A DNA stretch of 15,470 bases from Myxococcales bacterium. Lineage in GTDB: Bacteria; Myxococcota; Polyangia; Fen-1088. Under the pieces are notes generated by a model that saw nothing but the letters and a program-made list of their open reading frames with translations, was not told the origin of the DNA and searched no databases. The stretch covers positions 6,720-22,189 of the forward strand of contig PMCR01000464.1 in assembly GCA_003155465.1 (NCBI GenBank), given 5' to 3'. Made by a program: the position numbers and the translations under genes. Below, in pieces: positions 1 to 7,000 of this stretch; the first letter of the stretch is position 1; every line of letters starts with the position of its first letter.

Positions 1-2766
1 CTCGAGGCCGACCTGGGCATCGACACAGTCAAGCAGGCGGAGGTGTTCGCTCTCGTGAGGGAGACGTTCAGTATTCCGCGCCAGGATGACGTGAAGTTGC
101 GTGACTACCCAACGCTTCGCCACGTGATTGGGTTCGTGAACAAGTACCTGCCAGCCGCTGCGGCGCCCGCGGCGCCTGCGGCCATAGCGGCCCCGGCCGC
201 TGCCGCCCCCGTGGTTCCGTTGGACGCGGTGGCAGTATCGAGTCCGTTTGTCAGCGGGCTCTTACGTCGCCCGGTGGTGACCCTGCGGCCTCCGCTCGAC
301 TCGTGCAAGAAGACGGGGGTGCGGCTGGAGAAGGGCAGCCGCGTGGTGGTCGTCGCTGACAGCGAAGGTGCGGGCAAGCTCCTCTGTGAGGAGTTGGAGG
401 GCCGAGGTGTGCAGGTGCTGCGCATCGACGCGCGCCCCGAACGCGCCGAGATCGAGGCTGCCTTGCACACATGGGCTCAGGCGGGAAGGGTTGCGGGTCT
501 TTACTTTCTCCCTGCGCTCGACCGCTCGGCGTCGTTGGCGGACCTCGACCTGGTCCAGTTCCGCAAGTTGTACCGCGACCGTGTCTTGCTCCTGCACGGG
601 GCGGCGCGCGGCTTGTACGAGGCCCTGGGCAACCCGGGCAGCTTCTTCATAACGGCCACGCGCATGGGCGGACAGCATGGCTATGGTGCGGCTGGCGCCA
701 GCAACCCGGTGGGGGGCGCGGTCACCGGCCTCACCAAGACCCTGCGGCGCGAGCGGCCCGATCTTCTGGCCAAAGCAGTTGACTTCGAGGACGACGCCTC
801 GGCCGAGACGATCGCGCGTGCGTTGCTCGACGAAACCGAACGTGATCCGGGCGCGGTGGAGATCGGCTACGCGGGCGGCCTGCGAGTGACCGTCGGTTTG
901 GAGGTCATGCAAGCGGTTCCGGCGGATGCCAAGCCGCCGCTTAGCTTGGACGAGAACACGGTGTTTGCCGTGACCGGCGGGGCCGGGGCCATCACCGTGG
1001 CCATCGTGCGCGATCTGGCGGCTGCCTCGCGCGGAACCTTCTACCTGCTCGACGCGCGCGCCATGCCGCCAGCGAGCGAGCGCGCCTTGCTGGAAACCGT
1101 GGTCAAGGATCGCGAGGCGGCCAAGCGTGAGGTGTTCGAGCGCATCAAAGCCGAGAAGGGCCGCGCTACGCCGGCGCAGGTCGAGGAGAAACTTTTCGAT
1201 CTGGAACGGCAGGCTGGAATCCTGGAGGCCCTGCGTGGGGTGGAGCAGGCGGGCGGGCGGGCTTTCTACCGCCAGGTCGACGTGCTGGACGGCGCCGCGG
1301 TCAAGGCGGTGGTGGACAACATCCGTGCCGAGAGCGGACGCATCGACATCATCCTGCACGCCGCAGGACTCGAGCGCAGCCGCTCGCTCGATCGCAAGCC
1401 GGTGGAGGAGTTCGACCTGGTCTTTCGGGTGAAGGCCGACGGGCTCTTCAATCTGTTGGCCGCGACACGCGACATGGACGTCAAAGCGATCGTGGGGTTC
1501 TCCTCGGTGGCGGGCCGTTTCGGAAATGCAGGACAGGCTGACTACAGCTCGGGCAACGACTTCATGTGCAAGACGCTTTCGTGGTGGTCGGCTTCACGTC
1601 CGGGCTCTCTCGGCATCGCGCTCGACTGGACCGCCTGGGGCGGAATCGGCATGGCCACGCGCGGAAGCATTCCCGAGATCATGAAGCGTGCGGGTATCGA
1701 CATGCTGTCGTCGGCCGAGGGTCTGCCCGTGATCCGCCATGCCCTGCAAGCGGGCTTCTCCGGCGAGGCTGTGGTGGGGCACAAGCTGGGCATTCTGATG
1801 GAGGCCTTTGACAAGGACGGCGGGCTCGATCCCGACGGCAGCCTGGTGGCGCGTGCTCGCGAACGGGCGCTGCCGCTGCCTTTCGACAATGTCAGCTTCG
1901 ATCTGCACCAGGGCATGACCGCCGAGATCAGGCTCGACCCGAAGGTCGAGCCGTTCCTCTATGACCACGCCATCGACGGGATTCCAGTCTTGCCGGGCGT
2001 GATGGGCCTGGAAACCTTCGCCGAGGCGGCCTGGTTGCTGGCCCCGCTCCATCGCGTGGCGGCACTGGAGAACGTGCGCTTCCTGGCGCCCATGAAGTAC
2101 TACCGGCATGAGCCGCGTTCGGTGATCGTGCGGGCGCGCCCGCTGCTGTGTGCGGACGGGCGGGTGCGGGTGCACACGACCCTGTCTTCGGTGAAGGTGG
2201 TGGTGGGGCGCGAGCCCGAGGAGAAACTGCACTTTGCCGGCGTGGTGGTGCTGGAGCAGGGCGAGGGGCAGGGCGCGCGCACGGCGGTGGACGGCGCCGG
2301 CGCAGTGGGCGGCATCGGGCATGACGACATCTACCGGGTGTATTTCCACGGCCCGGCCTACCGGGTGCTGGAGATGGTCAACCGGCTCTCGACCGGGCAG
2401 GTGGTGGGGACCATGCGAACACCTCTGCCTGCGGATACCACCAACCCCAACAGCACCAGCATGGTAGGGCCGCGCATGGTCGAGCTGTGCTTCCAGACCG
2501 CGGGGGTGTGGGAGATCGGCCAGACCGGACAGATGGGGCTGCCCTCGCTGGTGGAGCGCGTGACCGTGTTTGATCCGGCCCCCAATGGCAAGCTGGTTGT
2601 GGCAGAGCTGCAGCCGCATCCGTCCGAGGATGCGCTGTCGTTCGACATGCGCGTGCGCGACGACGAGGGCAAGGTCTACCTGACGGTGGAGGGCTACCGC
2701 ACCTCGCGCATCCCGGGCGGGCTGCCTGACGAGGCCCTGGGCCGCTTCCGCGGCGTCATCGGCTGA
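1..2766 (+). CDS. PUFA-synthase-like type I megasynthase, C-terminal part: ACP, ketoreductase, dehydratase (5' end missing)
   Basis: The frame is open from base 1, so the gene starts upstream; 921 residues are present. Residues 1-50 are an acyl carrier domain ([10 protein letters not shown], then the helix around [10 protein letters not shown]). An Ala/Pro linker (about 51-75) follows, typical of PUFA-synthase and PKS carrier spacers. A ketoreductase fills roughly 110-600: nucleotide-binding TGGAGAIT at 325-332, where PUFA-synthase KRs also end in T rather than G, and a complete catalytic set K478, S502, Y515, N519. A charged helical insert sits at about 354-414. A hot-dog dehydratase fills about 625-910, with HxxxGxxxxPG at 656-666 and a second-site E828xxxQ832 where Asp is usual. 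The enzyme would reduce and dehydrate beta-ketoacyl chains held on carrier domains in the cytoplasm. KS and AT domains are presumably upstream. Odd point: the carrier Ser is Thr9. The product is unknown; a polyunsaturated or related lipid is the best guess. Confidence 0.88.
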   Translation, partial: LEADLGIDTVKQAEVFALVRETFSIPRQDDVKLRDYPTLRHVIGFVNKYLPAAAAPAAPAAIAAPAAAAPVVPLDAVAVSSPFVSGLLRRPVVTLRPPLDSCKKTGVRLEKGSRVVVVADSEGAGKLLCEELEGRGVQVLRIDARPERAEIEAALHTWAQAGRVAGLYFLPALDRSASLADLDLVQFRKLYRDRVLLLHGAARGLYEALGNPGSFFITATRMGGQHGYGAAGASNPVGGAVTGLTKTLRRERPDLLAKAVDFEDDASAETIARALLDETERDPGAVEIGYAGGLRVTVGLEVMQAVPADAKPPLSLDENTVFAVTGGAGAITVAIVRDLAAASRGTFYLLDARAMPPASERALLETVVKDREAAKREVFERIKAEKGRATPAQVEEKLFDLERQAGILEALRGVEQAGGRAFYRQVDVLDGAAVKAVVDNIRAESGRIDIILHAAGLERSRSLDRKPVEEFDLVFRVKADGLFNLLAATRDMDVKAIVGFSSVAGRFGNAGQADYSSGNDFMCKTLSWWSASRPGSLGIALDWTAWGGIGMATRGSIPEIMKRAGIDMLSSAEGLPVIRHALQAGFSGEAVVGHKLGILMEAFDKDGGLDPDGSLVARARERALPLPFDNVSFDLHQGMTAEIRLDPKVEPFLYDHAIDGIPVLPGVMGLETFAEAAWLLAPLHRVAALENVRFLAPMKYYRHEPRSVIVRARPLLCADGRVRVHTTLSSVKVVVGREPEEKLHFAGVVVLEQGEGQGARTAVDGAGAVGGIGHDDIYRVYFHGPAYRVLEMVNRLSTGQVVGTMRTPLPADTTNPNSTSMVGPRMVELCFQTAGVWEIGQTGQMGLPSLVERVTVFDPAPNGKLVVAELQPHPSEDALSFDMRVRDDEGKVYLTVEGYRTSRIPGGLPDEALGRFRGVIG

Positions 2767-2769
2767 CTG

Positions 2770-3513
2770 ATGTTGCGTCACATTCTGGCCCACGCCGGCG
2801 AGCATTCCGCGCTGGCGCTGGGCCAGGCGCCGCCGGGTCTGCTCAGCCCGCGCGAGCAAGCGATTCTCGCCGGGCTTGCGCTGCTGCCGCGCCGACGGAA
2901 GTGGCTGCTCGGGCGCTGGGCGGCCAAGCGGTTGCTGGGCGAATTGGCGGCCGAAGACAACGGCCTGGTGACGGGGTTTTTCGGAAAGCCTGACTCGAAT
3001 CGAGACTGGAGTGGACAGTTCAGCATTCTCAATGACGAGTCGGGCGTGCCCTATGTCGATCGGCAAGGGCAGGGGAGACTGCCCCTGTCATTGTCGATTT
3101 CGCATCGTGGGGATTGGGGCTTGGCCGCCGTGGCGCTGGTGTCTGGTACGTGCATTGGTGCCGATATCGAAACCGTGGAGCCGCGCGATCCGGCCCTGGT
3201 GCGACAGTTCTTTAGTGAAAGCGAAGCCGACCGCTTGGGCACGACCAGTGGCCGCGACGCCGACCGGACAGTCGCGCGCCTCTGGAGCGCCAAAGAGGCG
3301 GTGCTGAAGGCCATGGGCATCGGGCTTCGTCACGACACGCGCGACATCGTGGTGGGCGATGAGATCGCCGCGCCCCATGGCTTGGCGGAGGAATGGCGGG
3401 CGCTGGACATCCGGCTGGCACCTGTCCTGGCAGTGCGCACAGCGCCGCGCTCGCTCATTGTGCTCTGGCGCGACCGCGGCGCGCATGTGGTTACGGTGGC
3501 GCTGCTGATGTGA
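2770..3513 (+). CDS. Sfp-type 4'-phosphopantetheinyl transferase
   Basis: This 247-residue protein should move the 4'-phosphopantetheine arm of CoA onto a carrier-domain Ser, converting apo- to holo-carrier. Sfp-family marks are visible: a basic RRRKWLLGRWAAKRLL stretch (41-56), SISHRGDW (109-116), the Mg-binding GADIE (D132, E134), and WSAKEAVLKA (172-181) with E176. The length fits single-polypeptide Sfp/EntD-like enzymes. The ATG lies 3 bp after the synthase stop with no clear Shine-Dalgarno, which points to translational coupling, and the obvious client is the upstream synthase. Such a transferase at the end of a PUFA/PKS operon is a known arrangement. The family call is firm; carrier specificity is inferred from position. 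Confidence 0.93.
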   Translation: MLRHILAHAGEHSALALGQAPPGLLSPREQAILAGLALLPRRRKWLLGRWAAKRLLGELAAEDNGLVTGFFGKPDSNRDWSGQFSILNDESGVPYVDRQGQGRLPLSLSISHRGDWGLAAVALVSGTCIGADIETVEPRDPALVRQFFSESEADRLGTTSGRDADRTVARLWSAKEAVLKAMGIGLRHDTRDIVVGDEIAAPHGLAEEWRALDIRLAPVLAVRTAPRSLIVLWRDRGAHVVTVALLM

Positions 3514-3824
3514 GTTCAGGTTCGAGCCCTGCGGGTGAAGGCCCGACGGCGTGCAGACCGTCACTGCCAGTTGTCCGGCCAAGGGGGGATGGCTGCCGTC
3601 GAAGCCGATTTCCCATACGTCGAGGCCTATTGCAAGACACCCGGCGGGCAGGGCGTCTTGGCTATCTACCGGCGCCGCGACGGTATGCGGCAACTTGCTG
3701 GAATTGCTTCGATTTTTGTCACGATCGGTTTCGGGCACAAGATGGGACAGGCGCTTCCGCGTACCTTCTCGCCGGCCCCCGATCCGACTTCTCGGGCGTC
3801 TTGTCGTCGATTCGACTGAGCTAC
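3514..3824. other. Intergenic stretch with no convincing gene
   Basis: Several overlapping open frames cross this segment on both strands, but none shows recognisable motifs, a good ribosome binding site or a family-like composition. The short element at 3517-3531 resembles a tRNA T-arm but has no matching acceptor or anticodon arm. No strong terminator for the synthase/transferase operon was found here. Confidence 0.5.
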
Positions 3825-3856
3825 TTGACGACTCTGACTCACTGCTGTGATATGCT
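3825..3856 (+). promoter_or_regulatory. Possible sigma-70-like promoter for the ASH-repeat lipoprotein
   Basis: TTGACG at 3825-3830 matches a -35 box in five of six positions. TATGCT at 3851-3856, preceded by TG and one base (3848-3850), looks like an extended -10. The 20-base spacer is longer than ideal, so the -35 may be chance. If real, it would give a leader of about 145 nt before the ATG at 4009. This is by-eye inference. Confidence 0.3.
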
Positions 3857-3995
3857 CCCACTTCCCTTGCCGCGAGAGATGCCGACTAGCTCATGGGCGG
3901 CCTGGCTTTTTCTCTTGATTCCACAGGGAGTTGGCCAAAAACTGGTGCTCCTGCCGCAACGCGCACGCATTGCGAAACAACAACCGGGTTATTGA

Positions 3996-4002
3996 TGGAG
4001 GT
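3996..4002 (+). promoter_or_regulatory. Ribosome binding site fixing the start of the ASH-repeat lipoprotein
   Basis: TGGAGGT contains a full GGAGG core (3997-4001), 7 nt before the ATG at 4009. The frame is open further upstream (to 3931), but only the 4009 start has this site and puts the lipoprotein signal peptide at the N-terminus. Confidence 0.85.
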
Positions 4003-4008
4003 TATCAT

Positions 4009-7000
4009 ATGACGTGTCACAGGAATTCCGATCGGTTGCTCCAGGCGGCTTGCTTGGGGCTGGTAGGTATTCTGCTAGGCGCCGGCTGCGGCGGAAGTGG
4101 CAGCAGCCCCAAGGTACCAGTAGCCGACGCTAGCCCTCCCGGAAGGGACGGAGCTGTCGACCGCAGCAGCGTATCCGGGCCGGAAGTTTCCCAACTGCCC
4201 GTGCTGAAGGCTTCGCCGGCAGAGCTGATCTTCGGCGAAGTAGATGTCGGGGTAGTCAGTCCGGAGAAGGTCGTGACCGTCAGCAACACCGGCGCCCTGG
4301 TTGCGCTCAGCCCGACAGTGGAGGGGCTTGGTTTCGCCAAGTCCAGCACAACCTGCGGGACCGCCGCGGCAACTTGCACGATCTCGGTCGTGTTTGCCCC
4401 GACGGCTCCGGGTATAGCGTCCGGCACGCTCACTGTCGCCGCGGGCGTCACGGTTACCTTGAGCGGCATAGGCAGAACCCCCGGTACGTTCAGCGCCACT
4501 GCTGCGGGAGTTCCGGCGACGGTGCCCGTGAATCAGAGCGTACCATTTACTGTCACGGTGACGGCCACGGCTCCCCTGACCGGACTGACCTGCACCGCCA
4601 GCGGTGCCGACCTGTCCGTGGATCCCACGCCTGCGAACACAACTTGCACGGGAACCATGGCGGCGAACATCCCTTGCACCTACGGCTTCATCTTCAAGGC
4701 CACCACGGCTGGGCCGAAGACCGATACCATCGTGTGCAGTGCCGGCACCACCGTGAGGAACGTGACCGTAACCACGACCGCGGTAGCGCCGCCGATCTTG
4801 ACCATCAGTCCCAACCCGGCCCCGTTCTCGGCCACCATGGGCGAGACCAGCACTGTTATCACCTTCAACGTCGGCAATGCCGGCGGGACGGCTACCGGAA
4901 TCTTGGCCACGGCGTTTGGCGGTGCCAACGCTACCGAGTTCACAGCCACGGACAACAAGTGCGTGGTCCCGCTGGTGCCACTTGCCAGCTGCACTATCGC
5001 GGTGGTGTTCAAACCCGCCTCGGTCGGCAACAAGGTAGCCACCCTCACGGTGACCGATCCCACGCCAGGAGTCACCCCGGCAGTCGCGAACCTGACTGGT
5101 GTCGCGGCCAACGCGCCCGTGGTGTCCGTCACCGGCACGGGGAACGTGGGAGACGTGGTGGTTGGAAAGCCGGGAACCACCACCTTGACGGTTACCAACA
5201 CCGGTGGGACCGCGACCGGCCCACTGACTCTTGCGGCCGGCGACCCCCAGTTCGTGGTTGGCGGCGCGTGCGCTGCCGCGCTGGCACCCACCGCCACGTG
5301 TATCGCAACCGTCACCTTCACCCCGACAACTACAGGCACCAAGGCCACTCTGGTGACTGTCTCGTCCGGAGCAACCGTCCTGGGGAGCGGTCAGGTTCAG
5401 GGGAACGGCATTTCTCCGCCCCTGCCCGCCTCCCTTGACATGACGCCAGTCACCCTGGACTTTGGAACCATCGGGGTGGGGACTTCCAGCCTGCCTCAAA
5501 GCTTCACCGTCACAAACAAAGGCGGGCTGCCGTCGGGTGTGCTGACCGTGACGAACGCCGGGGTTGGGGGAGCTTCCCAGTTTTCCTCTTCGTCCACATG
5601 TACGGGCGCGCCCCTTGCCCCGGCCGCAACCTGCCAGGTCGTGGTGACCTTCAAGCCGACGGTCGCGGGCAATGCCTCGGCGAACTTCACGGTGAGCGAC
5701 GGGACCGTATCGTCGCAGACCCGGAACGTGGTCGGCTCCTCTATTGCGGCTCCCGGCGTCACCATATCCTGCCCTCAGTCATCGACCTTTGAGGACACGG
5801 TTGTCGGCCAGACTTCGCCGTCCCTGTTGTGCACAGTTACCAACGACAGCGCGAGTTTGCAGCCCACGGGGGCGCTCACCGTGGCCGTGGTCGGCGATTT
5901 CGCGACCACCGCGACCACCTGCAGCGCATCTCTGGTCCCGGGGGGACAATGCACGGTGACCTTGGTGTTCAAGCCCACGCTCAAGGGCGATCGCACTGGC
6001 ACGGTCACGGTGACCGGGACCAATGGCGGCACGGCCCCCCACAACTTGAAGGGCGCTGGTCTGGGCGTCGTCGAGATCCAGGAGTTCACCTTCCCCTCGA
6101 GCGGACTTGATCCGGTCTTGGTAGCCGGAGGAAACTACGACTTCGGCACGGTCAGTGCCGGGGCGACTTCTGAGACCAGCGTGATCCTGGCGGTCTTTGT
6201 CCGAGGTCGGGTGGGCAACCTGACTGTGAACAAGGCATTCGGTTCGCCGGCCGACTTCACCCAGGGCAGCGCGGCTGTCAATCTTGCTTGGACCGGCTCG
6301 ACCGCCACGTCTGTGGCCCCGTGTATCCTGCTCACCACAACGGAGCCCACGCCCAACAAGATGGTTCCCTACTGCACCGTGGTTGTGTCGTTCACCCCGC
6401 AGACAAGGGCGACGGCCAAGAAGACCGGCACCGTGACCGCGACCGGGGCTGATACAACAGCCACTGACTCGGCGACTGTCCAAGGCTCGGCCGGTGGCCC
6501 AATCTCCATCACTCCGTCGCAGGTGACCTTCGGGACGGCTGGGATGGGAACAGCGGGCACGGAGATGACCCTGACGGTATGCAACAACAGTGCGACATTG
6601 GACGCCACAAACGCGAATTTCGGCATCGCGGGCACCGACGCGAATGACTTCGCAGTCACGCTGGACCAAGTGTCGAACGCCACGATCGCTCCCAGGAGTT
6701 GCGTGAACCTGGCTGTGCGACTCGATGTTCCAGCGGACGAGACAGCGGGGGCGTTGAGAGCAACCCTCACGGTCAACGCTACTGTCAACAGCGTGGTGGA
6801 AAGCGACACAGCGACCTTAGTTGGGACCGCGGCAGGCGCCCCGGCACTCCAGGCGCTACCCGCGAACCTCACATTTGAAGACACAGCCGTCACAGACACC
6901 AGTGCTGCTGTCACGGTGACCGTCAGCAACACGGGTGGTGTGGAAACCGGCGGGCTGACCTTCACCATCCCGAGCGGGAGCGAGTTCACGATGAATACAG

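Noticed and set aside
120..235. Short GCC/GCG-rich tract that could be a DNA repeat
   Set aside because: It codes the Ala/Pro linker after the carrier domain and is ordinary for this kind of synthase.
1594..3066. Long minus-strand open frame (490 codons) opposite the synthase and transferase genes
   Set aside because: It spans two real genes antisense, is rich in His, Gln and Arg as expected from high-GC shadow frames, and has no recognisable motif.
3517..3531. tRNA T-arm-like element (CAGG, TTCGAGC, CCTG) just after the transferase stop
   Set aside because: No D-arm, anticodon arm or matching acceptor strand exists upstream, where the transferase coding sequence lies; no att-like repeat of it was seen.
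3880..3925. Possible GCC...GGC hairpin followed by TTTTT near 3908-3912 as a terminator
   Set aside because: The arms are short, the loop long, and the T run is separated from the stem; it also falls between the candidate promoter and the lipoprotein start.
3393..3995. Plus-strand open frames of 94-200 codons between the transferase and the lipoprotein gene
   Set aside because: They overlap each other, one begins inside the transferase gene, and none has a good start site or familiar sequence.
4075..5499. Long minus-strand open frame (474 codons) under the ASH-repeat gene; similar ones at 4680-5348 and 6369-7424
   Set aside because: These are mirror effects of repeated ACC, GTC and GGC codons in the repeat gene; they have no family features and no ribosome binding site.
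4552..6920. Recurring palindrome-like GTCACGGTGAC at 4552-4562, 6004-6014 and 6910-6920
   Set aside because: Each copy encodes the Val-Thr-Val-Thr strand of an ASH unit in the same frame; it is explained by protein repeat and codon choice.
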